Position numbers and translations under genes: made by a program. The notes beneath the pieces were generated by a model. It made no database searches and was not told the DNA's origin. It worked only from the letters and a program-made list of their open reading frames with translations. A stretch of DNA of 64,000 nt from Trichoplusia ni (Eukaryota > Arthropoda > Insecta > Lepidoptera > Noctuidae). Positions 35,080 through 48,593 of this stretch are shown piece by piece; positions within the stretch are counted from its first letter, which is position 1, and every line of letters starts with the position of its first letter. Location: assembly GCF_003590095.1 (NCBI RefSeq), contig NC_039478.1, positions 6,510,001-6,574,000 of the forward strand, read 5' to 3'.

Positions 35080-38000
35080 GGTCTCCAGAGCGAGAATTGT
35101 CGTGTCGCGCACAAATATCAATTGCATCATCTAACATGGCAAAAGTTGCGTGTACTGTGTAACAGACTTGTAAAATTTTATGGCTTGATGTTCTGTTTTA
35201 CACAAAACATGGAGGTTTATTATCAAATTTTGTAGTAATCAATGGTGTTCATAATTTGCGATTCATAAGATCTCTGTCTCAAAATTTCTTTCAAAGAAGA
35301 CTATCCTGATTAACTTTTGAGCTTAACGGATACTTTTGGGCATAGTCGCAATCAAATGAACTACAGGAAAAAGTAATGAGAACATTAGAAAATATTTATC
35401 ACAGAGAGAGGAAGAAATTAATAGTAACGTTAGGTATATACAAACAGGCACAGCGTAATTCAGCCTTTTCACTGCTTATATGTTTAATATGTAGTTGATG
35501 TAGGCACATTTATATTCTCCGAATCTCCCAGCTTACTGGAGCGGACATAACCGCGAGATGACTCAGATTCCATATTTGTTGTTTTACTCTTATTTACATT
35601 AAGAGTAATAATGTCGAAATTAAATGTGATGTTTATATTTGTCGTGTGAATTCCGTAGGTCTTTTTGGTGTCATTAAATTAACCTAGAAGGATTAGATGA
35701 TTGTAAATGTATCGGTGATATATCGGCCAGTGGTCCTGTCTGAGATTGGAATCACTCGAATTTATAGCATGTACTTTCATTTGTTTTTGGTGAATTGTCA
35801 CTTCCATATGTAATAGAGGGTTTTAATCAGCAGGCCTCATTATTCTTTAAAGACAGGGGAAGTCGTAAAGTTCGTACAAATTTGAAGCGATCATTAGTAA
35901 GTACATCCGAATTTATATACAGCATAAAATTCAAAGTGAACAATGTTGTCTAAATCGAAATCACTTTGCCTATAAAGTCCGCATACTAAGTTTCTTTTAT
36001 ATTCTATTTTGGTCAGACTATTTCCGTCGCCATTCTACTATCATGTTACAAATATATGGCATTGTCGATTGTTACTTTTTGAATCGAAAGCTCGCCCATA
36101 AATAGACATTCAACTATTTGCGGCTGACAATCGATTATTCTGTCGATTAACGATTATGCTTCCGATTCATTCGATCAATCGAATCGGTTTATCTGTTGAT
36201 ATTTTAGACGATAGTTTATTTATTCAGAGCTTTGACGCAGGTATAATTACTGTCCTTCCTATGACGCACGTGACTTTATTGCGACGAAATTAGAACATTA
36301 CTGAATATCAGTTTTATATCTAACCCAAATTGCTTTGACATTTAAATTGACCTGTATAACGAATGTAGCGTAGAAATCCTATAAGTTACAGTGTAAACTA
36401 AATACCGCGCAAACATGTGTTCCTACGCGATCTACTTCGGTGTAGGTATTTTTACTATCACTACGAAAACATTCACAAATACTACTGAACAAAAAAGACG
36501 GCTAAAACTAAATTAAAAAGAATCTAGCGAACATAAAACAGTCTCATAAATAAGTCTCTCATTATGCAAAACGATTGACCTTCCAAAAGTTAAGTCCAAT
36601 ACAAAATTTTCATTTGTAATTTCCTTTACAATAAAACTGGCTCAATTTCCCACCTTTTATTTGACTGGTCCATAGAGCTTTGTGGGTAACAAGGCTATGT
36701 GTTGTGAACGGTCTGCGGTCGCATAAAGAGCGACCTTGGATGTTAGAGCAATGAGCAAACCGCTTTATAGCTGACCTGATACCTAATGGAGGAATCGTGA
36801 ATTTCGATGGAGCAATGTTTACTTTCGGCGCGGTTAAGGGCACTCTCGTAATGGACGCCGTATCGTTTTAGTATTTACCTTCTATGGTTGAATGGAAAGT
36901 ATTATTTGTAGCCAGTTAAATGCTCAAAGAAAATTTGATATTACTCAAACGGTTATAAAGTCAGAAGAGTGACGATTTCATTTCGCTATTTGATGAAGAT
37001 TGTGTTTTTTTTTATTCTCCCAAAACCATTGTAGAGATCCAAGCATTCTAGCACGTTAAATCCTTAGGTATACAATGACTATAATATTTCACATGATGGG
37101 TTGTAGGTACGCTTAAAAATTACGTGGAAGCAACTCGTTTTCGTGAAGTTGGTGAATTATCCGCTAGAAACTAACCACTGATCTGTTTATCAGATTAAAA
37201 GGTTATGTGAGTAAACTAGTTCGTACTGTACGTGAGTCAAATACAAATGCTGTTGCAATAAGGTTTACTACTGATATGACTACTGCATTAGATACAGATA
37301 TGAACAATGATGTCATGATTGGGTAACACGAAAGACCATACAGCTTTGACTTGAAAATTTTAATATATATAACTAAAATATATTGGCAATCGTTTGGGCA
37401 CAGTAGCAACCTGAATAAAGCATGTTTGGAAGCCAAAGTTCTACCATAACGTAAAATAGCGCTTAAGTACCTTTTAAAATTAGTGTTGAGAAAATTGTGT
37501 TCTTAGGAAGATTACGGGACGTAGACGACGACGCAGGCAATCCAAAGTTTACAATGACAATGACAATGACGAACATTATCAATCTACATGGGACGGTAAA
37601 GTTCACAAAAGGCTTGTATCAGAAGCCCTAGTTAATAATCCCCATGCACTTGAAGGTCCAAACTTCCTTTAAAGTCTCCAACATGATATGAGACAAACCA
37701 CACAAAAGCTTTTATATGGATTCGCTTCCAAACTTTAGATGCTTTTAGTAGCACGGTCATGTACCTAATATGCTTATAGTAAATGTTCGAACAAAACAGA
37801 ATCTATCTAAAAAGTAGAATCTTTAATACTTTTACTTAAAACTCATCTTGTCCCTTAAGTCCGATACAATTGAGATTAAATCGTTAGTGAATCTGATAAG
37901 GTCCTGTTTGCGGTAAAAAGATAAAGAATCATGGTTAGTAACATCTGATATGGGAATCTACCTGAACCTAGTCAGTACGCAGAAATAGACATGACTGATT

Positions 38001-38490
38001 GGGCCAGGGGAATCTACTAGGGATGCGATTTTGCATACCAAAGATCACGCTTGAATAGTGATGGCATTCAGACTTATCGATACAAACAACTTATGAGTAC
38101 TTGAGTATTAATATTGTGTATAAAGTTATTGTTAGGAAATAAGGAAGAAAGTTACCTTTTTTTTATGAATCTGAACATAGTTAGAATTTTGCATTTTGTG
38201 TTAAAATTCGAACGAATTCATGTTTAACTATGCTACGTAGGAAGATGGACCCCGTGGTTTTTTTCTTGCATCAAATCAGTGCTTACTGCTTAGTAAATAC
38301 TAGGTAAATCTCATACATATACCAATTATAAAACGTAACCAGTTTCGTATTTACCCTAATTCATTAAAATAATCTTGAAAATGTAAGAATTTAGAATTTT
38401 CATAGCATAAAAATAATATCACGACTTAGGTAACAACTTTCTAACCCAATTCACAAAGTCGACTAAATATAAACTTACTTAACGTAAGCC
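35080..38490. other. AT-rich stretch, intron of the candidate nested gene
   Basis: No supported exon. It holds a short hexanucleotide run at 37551-37570. Confidence 0.4.
37551..37570 (+). repeat. Short (acaatg)n microsatellite
   Basis: About 3.3 perfect units of acaatg. Confidence 0.7.
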
Positions 38491-38491
38491 C

Positions 38492-38547
38492 ATCACTATT
38501 CGTAGTGATTACGAAAGCGGCGCATCACTTATGCAAGTGCATGCGCC
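38492..38547. repeat. Two adjacent hairpins
   Basis: atcacta-ttcg-tagtgat (38492-38509) is a perfect 7-bp stem with a tetraloop. Ten bases on, ggcgcatcactt (38519-38530) pairs with aagtgcatgcgcc (38535-38547) as a 12-bp stem with one bulged C. The patch is GC-richer than its surroundings. Confidence 0.6.
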
Positions 38548-38935
38548 TCATTTGACGGTCGTTAGAGCATAGCCCACGCAGACCTGAAATATAGCCAGCC
38601 CGACGGCAAAGGCTAGAACAGGGCGATTTGATACACTTCGCAATACAGTACTGTGAAATCAAGGATAACACTCTTGAAGTATTTAATATTGTAAATCATG
38701 GTTTGGAGAAGAGTATGAAATTCGTATCTCACGTTTCCTAATATTTATCGCTATTGCTGTTTGGACCAACATCCTTCCATATATCTGTATAGACAGACTA
38801 TACTGAAGATAAAATTGTTAAATTTGTTAGACTCTTAGGTTAAATGCATATTTCTAATGGAGTCAAGATATGATCATAGTACTGATCGTTAGTTCGTTCT
38901 TTGCATATACTTCTGGTATCGACAGGTCCTTTAGG

Positions 38936-39233
38936 AAGGCTTGCAGATGTAGATAAGAAAACAGGTCAGGATGATGATGGTGTTCCTGATAGCACAGGTA
39001 CTAAACAAACAAATTTATCATCATCTGGTAACACAAACTATGAAGATTTCCATTATATAAGTATTGATACTAATCTGATAGTAGAATCAAATTATTTCAA
39101 GTCTGATTCCATTTTGTCAAATTCAAAAATCTTTTCCCTAATAATTTCGGTAACGGAATATTTACAAATCATTTGTAATATTAATGAGATCCCTCATGTT
39201 TACAACCAAAAATTTTTGCCTAATGATAATTGA
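38936..39233 (+). CDS. Second exon of the candidate nested gene
   Basis: An acceptor (tgcatatacttctggtatcgacag) precedes a frame that stays open for 98 codons to TGA at 39231-39233. It begins PLGRLADVDKKTGQDDDGVP and is Ser/Asn/Asp-rich, then more hydrophobic (KIFSLIISVTEYLQIICNI) near the end. Joined to 34583-34640 it would give a protein of about 118 residues with no known domain that I can see. An internal donor (cacag followed by gtacta at 39001) could shorten the exon to 65 nt. AATAAA follows at 39386. Confidence 0.42.
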
Positions 39234-39385
39234 CGTTTAAAGATTCTTTACGCTGCGATTTGGTTACTAATGATTCCGCTTGGGAGTTTGTTTGATTACA
39301 TCGTTAGGATACTGAGTATAATTAAATTGGTACTCACGATGTCGCTACAAGAATATTTCCCTCTAATTGCTTACGATTTTTTACA

Positions 39386-39391
39386 AATAAA
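39386..39391 (+). terminator. Poly(A) signal AATAAA
   Basis: About 150 nt downstream of the TGA at 39233. The expected position for the 3' end of the candidate nested gene, but AATAAA is frequent in this composition. Confidence 0.3.
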
Positions 39392-40019
39392 TTATCCGTT
39401 TTCGCATTTGTATTTTTGACAATTTGCACGAAAATATCAAGGAAGCTTGATCACACTGCGAAACAAATTATAACGCTAAAAATCAAAGGACCCTTTTGTT
39501 TCAACAAACTTTCGAAGCTTAGTCACGACCTCCCACTTCGTTTATCACTAACAAAAAATCTCTTTATGTCCCAAAGTAATTTGACCTTTATTTGAATGTG
39601 CCAAAAAACATCACGATTGTATTCCCCGCGGTTACGCAAATGTACAGAACTGAAAACAGGACCACATGACGTGACATGGAAATGCAATTTACTCATGCAA
39701 TTTGATTTGAGGTTACAATATTAACATCTGACGGATTTATCGTGTTTACTGGAAAACGCGGTACAATAGGTGTTGTTCTTTCACATTTTTTATTATGATT
39801 GATATATGATTGAGTCTTTTCCAGTGCGCTACATAATACGCGGATATGCACTATATGCATTAATTGAGTGATGTAACTAATCTACATCTATGAATTTGCA
39901 ATCTGATTTATTTTGCGTTTACTTTTTTTGCGCAAAATTGCGTAGAGAAAATAGCGTTGCGTGAGTTGCAAATTACGATGTGGAAAGTTTCTTGTACATT
40001 TTTAGCATCTATGGGTTCT

Positions 40020-40215
40020 GATTGACACCACATCCTTCCTTTATTAATAAGGCATCGGCTTCCGCCTCGCCCGAGTCCTTGGCTTCGGAAGTAAGGAGCT
40101 GTTGAAGCACCTGTTGGTCCTTTGTTCCGAGGGACCGAGGGTAGCGTCGGCGGAGACCGTTGGTGCCGGATGTTCCCACGCAAATGCATCCACGCCTAAA
40201 TTCGATGGGGCATTG
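40020..40215 (-). repeat. GC-rich patch, possible decayed element or exon
   Basis: About 200 bp of clearly higher GC than the flanks. All three minus-strand frames are open for 60 codons or more (for example DQQVLQQLLTSEAKDSGEAE in one and EHPAPTVSADATLGPSEQR in another). No pair of splice sites or start singles out one frame. GC content alone may explain the openness. Likely a repeat fragment, possibly part of an exon. Confidence 0.3.
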
Positions 40216-40675
40216 CAACGTGCACTTTTGTTATAATTATAAAAACAAACATGCGTAACTTTAACGACTTTATTTCTCACATTTTCTTCGAAACTATATT
40301 TTGTTATATTTTTAAATTTTCTATGAAGTCGTAAATTACAATTTAATTTTAATAGGTTAGTTCATAATCAAATCATTCATTTGTATCTATATTAAAGAAT
40401 ACGTGAGCGAAACATTAAACGAATCTTGAGGACACTTATTTTATGTAACTTTCTATTGTTACAATTAATCTTGTGCTGTACCATTTTTCTTCAAGTTGAA
40501 TGTCGCATTGATACAATAGAAAACCGCACTAGAAACGTTTGCAAAGTTTTTGTTGTCTTCTCCGGCTGTTACATTCACCTGTCTTGTCTCCATTGCATCG
40601 AGTGTGAAGGTTTGCCTCGCTACTTGTCCTTGTCTACATTATAGCAATTATATTACGAAGAAAGAGACGAGAATT

Positions 40676-40800
40676 CTTTAGCGCGTGTCAGCAGAAGCAT
40701 GTGGCACGCGCCGCGCCATTCGGTTTCCGAACGCAAACCGGTGTGGACGTCGTGCCGTTCTCGATATTTCAATAATCGCGCTACGATCGTGTTTTGACAA
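40676..40800 (+). promoter_or_regulatory. CpG-rich candidate promoter island
   Basis: Dense CpG (gcgcgtgtcagc, ggcacgcgccgcgcc, ttccgaacgcaaaccgg, atcgcgctacgatcg) in otherwise AT-rich DNA. It is followed by UTR-like sequence and by candidate start codons at 40944 and 41351. No TATA box. It may drive a shorter isoform of the surrounding plus-strand gene. Confidence 0.35.
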
Positions 40801-40943
40801 CTCTTAAAATTTGGAACTTCTAACACTTAGGAGTAGTGGTTGGATTTATTGTATCTGTTTTGTTATCGAGCGTGTTGTCAATTTATGGACTGAGTTTAAG
40901 TGAATAAAAAAAAAGTTTATGAACTTTCTTGAAAAACTTGTGA

Positions 40944-41087
40944 ATGAATTTATTAGACTGCGACAGTGTTGACGTTTTCGTGGATAAGTATCGGCGAAGA
41001 CGTCTAACCTACATCCAGGGTGACGAAGACGCGCTCGAAGTGAAAGTTAAACCTACTGTTTTCGTGCATGACTGGTGTGCGGACTAA
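40944..41087 (+). CDS. Short frame in the candidate promoter island
   Basis: ATG at 40944, with an in-frame TGA directly before it, starts MNLLDCDSVDVFVDKYRRRR and continues LTYIQGDEDALEVKVKP and on to TAA at 41087 (47 codons). The residue pattern (acidic, then Arg run, then acidic) looks protein-like. A moderate donor (gaa followed by gtgaaa at 41040) would end the exon in phase 0, the same phase as the GoLoco exon, which would allow use as an alternative first exon. An out-of-frame ATG at 40919 overlaps it. Start context is poor. Confidence 0.3.
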   Translation: MNLLDCDSVDVFVDKYRRRRLTYIQGDEDALEVKVKPTVFVHDWCAD

Positions 41088-41350
41088 AGCTATTTAGGAG
41101 ACAACTTCTTTGAGCAGAAGATCGTTTGAGTTTTCTTTTATAGCTCAAGGAATAATTGAAAAACTTCCGGGTGCTTATGGGAAAGATCGCAGCTGGGTGA
41201 CCCGAAAACTGTAATAAAAATAAACGTTTTACTGGAAGATTTATATCGTCTTTGAAGTTCGATATCTTAGGATGATTAATAGTGAGTGTGTGAGGATGCA
41301 TTTTGGGAAACCTGAGTAAAGAGCTGGCAGCGATTTTTTTTTCTGGCTTT

Positions 41351-41578
41351 ATGAGGGAGAGAAGGTCGTTGCCTATATCTGGCGAAGTGGCGCTGAAGAG
41401 TGATAAGGATGGAACTGGGAAGTTGGTGGTGAACTCTGTTCTGTGTGGTGTGGTGGATGAACTGTCAAACGCGAGGACTGGGAGACGGGGCTCGTGGGTG
41501 CGTCACGCCGTCATGGGGGTCCTGCGGTGGAAGGACCTGACAGGAGTCAGGACCACCACCCCTACCGAACAAAAAGAG
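41351..41578 (+). CDS. Candidate alternative first coding exon
   Basis: The frame is open from 41294 to 41725. An ATG at 41351 starts MRERRSLPISGEVALKSDKD. GC-richer codons continue to RWKDLTGVRTTTPTEQKE at 41578, after which the frame turns AT-rich and hydrophobic, as if it had run into an intron. The base after 41578 is a GT (gtgatt, a weak donor) in phase 0, compatible with the phase after the GoLoco exon. No known domain. It could instead be a fragment of an unrecognised element. Confidence 0.33.
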
Positions 41579-41725
41579 GTGATTATTGTTCTCTTACTAC
41601 AATTCTACGTTCATAATATTCAGACTTCAGTCTCCATTACGAAGCATTACGTCATTGATGATGTTATCTGTATGAATAGGCTAAACGTTAGTAAATTACA
41701 GTTGGATCATTGTGTGTACCTGTAA

Positions 41726-44700
41726 TCAAATAATAAATTATACGATTTTGGTGGTGCGATAGCGTATATCTGTCTGTCTTTGATTTCGCTTCTACATACA
41801 GGCATGTATGCATTGGTGTCGTTAAATTCGATTGTAGTACATGCATAAATAATAATGATTCTGTGAATATGAAGTAAGTAATTGGCCTTATATTGTGTTG
41901 ATTACATACTGACAGTATTTTGATTTATAGTTTCGAGTCCTACATAATAAATGTCATCGGATTGTTTTATTCGAATTGCAATACGTGATAAGTTTTGATT
42001 ATCTTGTTTACAATATTTTATGTTACGAGACAGGTTTATTACAAAAAACGGTTAAAGAGCGAAACGCACTGGTGATACTAAAGGGTTCCATACAAATAAA
42101 CTTAGCAAAAACCATTTTTTAGAAGAAAATGGCCCCAATCAATTTACTGACTACCAACCGTTTCTTGATTTTTGTTGTTCTAGATGCAACAGAAATTAAT
42201 CATTTTTGAAATCTCTAGCTATAGGTAACGAATGAACAGGCAGACAAACAGACAGCAGCGCACTACTAATAGGGTTTCATTATTACCTTTTTGGAAAGAA
42301 ATCCTGAAAACGGGTTATTATGATATCATTACTGATTTCCCCATTAATGCGATGACTAATATAATAATAATTATCTCTGTTGTATTTCCATAATGCAGTT
42401 TGTTTTCCTTCGTCTCTAAGAGTGACGTTTTTATAACGACGGTTTTAACATTGACATAAGTGAGACCGGTTTTTATGAATCATTTCTTATGTAAACAGGT
42501 GACGAATGGTGGTGAAAATAGATTCGTATCTGTGTAGGTTGTTGATATCCTTTTGTTTAATTATCGGTTTTTAGCGGATTTCGCATCATCGTGATTCACG
42601 TAATTAGCTTACTAGGATTTTTATTAAATAGTAAAGATTTTTCGGTTTGAAATTAATTTGATAATTGTTGATTAATTTATTTATGTATGTAAGAGAGGCC
42701 AACGCATTTATAACAACAAATTTATTGATAGATCCATATTTAAAATATACATATATATAAATGTTTAATCTCTTCATTTAATTGGCAACATTACAAAAAA
42801 TAAGTGGTCGTCAATTTGATAGATATTGTACATTTTCGTTTTAATATGACAGCGAATACATTTTATTTTACAATAACAAAATAGGTAAATATTGCAAAAC
42901 CAAAACAATGAAATACAATGAAGCGTACGTGATCGATTATTAAGATCTCATCAATTAACAACATACATTTTAATACTAATTAATTAATCTAAATACCTCT
43001 ACATGTACCATAAATGTAAACATACATCACATTGATATTATAAAGGCAATGTATGTATGTTTGTATACTAAACCGATTCTAATACATTTTAGTTAGATAT
43101 AAGCTGAAAAACTGTATCTGCGAGTAACGCTAGGCTGTAGTAATATTTTTCATCTAGATTTATTTAAAGTTTTTTTTACATCCCTGGGGTTAGAAACGTG
43201 GAATAATAAATTTGTACCGCAAAAAATATTTACCCGCCGTATTAAAATGCTCTAACTAGGTAAACCGCAAGCAAAACCGCGGGGTACACCTATGCCAGTA
43301 TGTCTGGCTATAAGGTAAATCCGTTAATCCAATTTTATATAATAATAAAATAATGTTTCCTTCTACAGTCCATGTGTCCTTAGTGATTAATTAGCAATCA
43401 CTTTAAATAGAATTAATGTTTATTGTTTTGTCACAATTCAGGCCAAACACCTTGGATTTTGATTTAAATACTAATTGTTTAGTGCTAAAAATAGTAAACG
43501 TACTGATAGTGCATTTGTTTCAGATATTTGAACTAAGAACTTGATTCTTTGAAATACCTAGGTAACGTAAAAAAAGAAAATAGTTTTTAAATTTGGAACA
43601 CGAGAAAATCTGTTTTAAATATGGAATTATGGAGCTTTTTATAATTATGCATGATGGGCAATGCTAAGGTTTAATGACAAAAGTCATGAAAATTTTGAAA
43701 ATTTTTAAAGGAAACATATTATTATATCTATAGGGGCCAAGCTATAGAGAAAAACCTAACTTACGTTTTTTTCATATTATCCACCACAGTTATTCAAAGG
43801 TTGAATTCCCATCTCACTTAACTAATCCCAAATGACTGTCGGAACTAACCCTCTAATAGAAGTATTTATTATTTACCCGCGTATGGTTTGTTTTACCCCA
43901 CCGGCTACCACCAGGTGCCTTATTTCCTTTGACAGCGGCTCAAAAGGGGTTGCCTAATGAAAAATAACAGCCTTCCTTGAGACTTAATAAGCGAATAGGC
44001 CCGAAGATATATTGAGCGGAACAACCACTTTGGTTGGAATTTACTTGGTAATTATGTATTTGAGACCCTAACGGAAACGTGGATGCGTTTTGTGATAAAT
44101 CTGTCATCTTTTAAGTCGTTTGGACTCAAGATTGGATAAAAAAATGTGACACATAATTACTTGTTTTTGCCGGGAATATTATTTAATTGAATAGTTAATG
44201 TAAACACGAGAAGGTAAGAAAATCAGCATCAAAGAAAATATGTAATTATTTGATAAGAAATCTCTACTGGAAAAGGTACACGCTATAGAAAAAGTGGCCA
44301 ATTGGAACCCAATGCTAGAAAAAGACTTCCCTAAGACCCAACTTGTTTTTTTTAACTATCATTAGATTGATAAAAAAAAACCAGTTGTACATAAAAAAAA
44401 TCAATCGTCTACAATAAAACACATAACGAATAAATAATACTCCGGTAAAAGGCTTCGCCTCTAATTCATTTATTCAATAAATATTCTTAATAATCTATTG
44501 AAAACTACAAACATTAAAAATACTAAACTTCAAAAGATGAAAGTGATAAAACAAAATAAACCTCGTTATCTATTCTAAGAAACGAATAACCAATCAGTAT
44601 CAGTAATAGCTTTTATTTGTTAAAGTAATTAATTTATTTATTTGTCTTTATTGTTTAAAATGATACCACTCTTACCCACGGTTGCTGAAAGACGGAAAAT

Positions 44701-46457
44701 ATAGATGTTTCCTTTCAGATAAATGTTACGAAAGCACACCCTTTGAGTATAAAAAATTAAGTTACGTAGTAGCATAGTGTTGTGAAATCCATAAGTTCAC
44801 TTAAAAAAAGTTTGTTATCATTTTTGTATACAATATAGCTTCTAGTTACTATTAAACTACGTAATATACATATAAATCTTTATTGAGTAGTTTAATTTTA
44901 TTACTTATCAGAAAATAATTACTTTTAATTTACCTGCTATGCAAACAGAATCATTAATTAAACAGGGATGTTTACAATTGTTGACTATTTAATTAAGTGC
45001 ACTGTCTATTTATAATTATTAAATAATGTATTTATTATTTGAAAATCAAATTACATTTATCATATTTTTTTCCTTAATTTTGATTTACATGTATGCAGTT
45101 AACAGTAAAATAAAGTAACTAATATTATTTTACCTTCCATTTAAGAGATTGCACGATAACCGAATAAATGACCTATTTTGATAATGACGTCATTAATATT
45201 AAACGAAGATTCTGTTTATTAGGCCCTAAGATTATGTTAACCATCCTCTTTTGATGCCTGTGCACAGATATACTTACTATGTGATACATATGTATAATTA
45301 CAATTATTCCAGTCGAGGATATTACCAGGGTCTACACGTACGCCATCCAAGTAACATAAAAAAGGTTCTAATTAAAGGAGTACATTAATTCTAAGTAATT
45401 AATATATATTACCCATTCATGAGTACGTGTGGGTCGCGGCCTGGTTTAAGTAGAAAAGATTACCTATACTTTCCCTTATTTTTTCGTGTAAACATGATAA
45501 TTATTAGCTAGAACTTTCTACTCACGACTTTGCTCGCGCAATCAACAATAACATCTCAAATCTAGGATTTATTTGCTCTTGAAAATCCTTTTTTCGTCTA
45601 CAAAGTTTTATCGAAATAGACTAAGCTGTTTCAGAGATAACCCGATCAGACATTGATGTGTTTTCAAAGAACAATAGTTTAATAACTCGTCAGACATGTA
45701 CCTAATCAAAATGTACCGATGACTGATAAGGCATCAGTAGTCATTGTATGGTCAAAATTGATAACTTTCTTGTTAGATAAAGTCTTGTTATCTAGTTAGT
45801 ACAAACTCTTACGTCATGATAATACTTCATTTATGAATGAAAGCATCCGCAGTGCTAATTGTAGTGATACTCGTAGATAAATATGAGCATAAATCAAAAT
45901 AATTTATGCATTGGCTGAACGCTGTTACATAATAGACGAATATCTGAACCGCCAGAAAAAATAAAAAATATAAGGAACAATTAGCGGCCATGTTGAAAAA
46001 GAACAATAAATTGAAAGTACGTTTTGAAATTTTAAACGATTTTGAAAATGGAACACGTTCTATATTGTTTGTTAGATCTTCGATTCTTTTTTTTCTGTTA
46101 TATTCAGCAATTCAGCACCAAAGCTACTCAAATGCACTGCATATTAACAACTAAATCATTAATTTCATATACTATGTTTGCACGAATTTTACACTAGTTT
46201 TCCCCAGTCAACGCGTCACCCCCTTCTCATTACCATAACTGTGACGACATGACGCGTGACGTGTCGTGACATATACAAGATGAAATTGTATTAGCACAAG
46301 TTGAGATTTCCTCAAGAAAATCCTTTAGTTCTCGTCTTGCATAGAATTGCTTGCATAACAAAGTGTTGCTTTTATTAGCACGCCTGAAGTTTATCGTGTA
46401 TTTATCTTAAATACCATGCCTGTACTATGAGATCTTATACTAGGACTATTATGAAGT
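41726..46457. other. AT-rich intronic stretch
   Basis: No supported exon, element or RNA gene in nearly 5 kb. A LINE-like string near 45600-45660 (cctttttt...gtttcagagataacccgatcag) is too decayed to assign. Confidence 0.4.
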
Positions 46458-46520
46458 GAAAGGGAGGGTGCTATATTCTGTAATAGTGGTATCTCGCTTC
46501 CACAACGGCAATATTCCTGC
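46458..46520 (+). repeat. Dispersed hairpin-plus-tail element, copy C
   Basis: agggagggtgctatattctgta, then tatctcgcttccacaacggcaatatt. The tail start cttccacaac matches copies D and E. Confidence 0.55.
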
Positions 46521-48033
46521 TCTGATAGGTTATTGTATTTTTTCCGTTGCTTGAGATATTTATTCTTATTCGTAGTAATTCGTTAGTTATGGAAATTGTT
46601 TGTGTGTGTTTATTGTGTATAGAAATCAATGATTATTCGTTCTTTTATTATCTTCGTACCGATTACGAGATTGGTTTACAAATGGTTGTATTTTTCGATG
46701 CCTATTTGAAACTGCGTTTATGTATTAATTCTTTTATTTAAAAAAGTCTCTTTCACGGTATTTAATCTTTGTAGATAGGTGATCTCTTCGGAGAGGTGTT
46801 ATCATCCAAATTTAAACTCATAAAAAATTAAGAAGAGTAAAGGGTTTTTTGTTGCCTTTTTGCATTGCGTATGAAACTCAAAAAATGGTCCTTTTAACTT
46901 CCCCTTCTTCACATTATGTCGCCTTTATATTGATTGTAAGTAGAATACTCTTCCGTTCGCTCAGAAAATAATCTAAGTTTCGCAATCTCATGAAACATCC
47001 AAACCGACATACAAACAGCGCAAATATAAATACGAATTAATAAAGACGATTCCGGTCGCTTTACACTTTACTAAATTATAAAGGCTAGTTTTCGGTGGTA
47101 AGTTTCACGGCCTATAAAAAAACTAAATAATAGTTCAGAAACTTGTTATTACGCACACAAATACATTGTTACAAATATCTAGTATTACCTCATAATGTGT
47201 AACCGCAATTATGAAGTAAGGAACGTTTACTTCCAAGCCATTGTAATTTTATGATTTATTCTCGTATTGTAAAACGCTAGTTTTGCGACCACACCTTTGC
47301 TTGTTTAAATGTAGGATATAGAAAGATAAAGTAGCTTAGGTCATTCATTTTAGTTGAAGCTGGGAAAAGTTTTATCAAAATCGGTTGAGTAGTTTAAGCT
47401 TGAAAGAGTTTCAAACAAAGGGACTTTCACGTGAATTATAAAAGTATGCAAAACAAAGGAATAGGTGAAATATATCTTTATATTATCTGTTTAGGCCACA
47501 CGGTTAGGGCAGGCTGACATTTTCACTTACCATACGTAGGCTTAATGGCCGTTTTATTATCACCCCGGCACTATTTATTATACTCGGGTCTAACCTAGAC
47601 ATTATTCGGGAACACTTTTGTTAAAAGCTTCATAATTAATTAAATACATCTATGTAAAGTAGAGTTACTTTTCGTACATATTATTTCATGGAGATCGTAA
47701 TGTAGAGACACTTTCATGATAACTAAATAGTTTGCTATGTGTCAACAAATAAAAACTTTTTGGTATAATAAACGTTATATATAGCTTAGTTAAGCAATTT
47801 TCTGTTAGTAACATAAAATGTATTATACAATACTGAAATTCCACGCTCAAACGAGAGACGCCCGCGCAATTGCGCAATATGACCGAACCTTTACTTGGCA
47901 CTGTGTCAACAATTTACTGTGTCCTGTTGTCAGCCACTCAGTTGTTTCACTCCTCATCACTACTTTATTATAAGGAAGTTACTGCATACTGCCTACCACC
48001 AACTGTCAAAGAAATATTTTCGCAGTTGTTGAA

Positions 48034-48110
48034 AAGAGATGTTGCTCTACGCCGTATATAGCGCTGTCACCCTTCCACAATTGCAGTAACATTAAGACGT
48101 GGTGATATCC
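48034..48110 (+). repeat. Dispersed hairpin-plus-tail element, copy D
   Basis: gagatgttgctctacgccgt and tatagcgctgtcac form the self-complementary half. The tail cttccacaattgcagtaaca continues ttaagacgtggtgatatcc. Confidence 0.6.
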
Positions 48111-48593
48111 CCTCAGAACAGTTATCTTCTTAGTGAGGTGTCTGCCACGAATAGTCGCAAGTCCCGACGCATCTGCAATTATAAATATGCTGATATAAGA
48201 TTTATTTCCTCAATAAATTCCCCGGATATTTCAATAGAATTACGAGCAGAGAAATTATGGAACAGTTTCATAAATAAATGACTTTCGTCATACATGTTTT
48301 CACGCCGAATTTGTAGTAGTACTGAATTTCTTTTAAATTCGTCACGGTTAAACATTTGGCATGCAGTGTAATGAGGTCACTGAAGTACTTATTGCTTAAC
48401 TTTTGAAGTGTCTCACGTACACTGTCGTGACTTAGTGTGGGCAGTCATCTGTATCGGAGTAAGGGAGGTTAATGTACGTTCGTAAATGGCATAAAAACTC
48501 TTAGATAGCATTGACAGTAGATGATGAATGGTCGTGAGTTGACGCAAGTTTACGATGTCGCTGCGGTCCTACGGCTATTGACGGAGTGATTGT

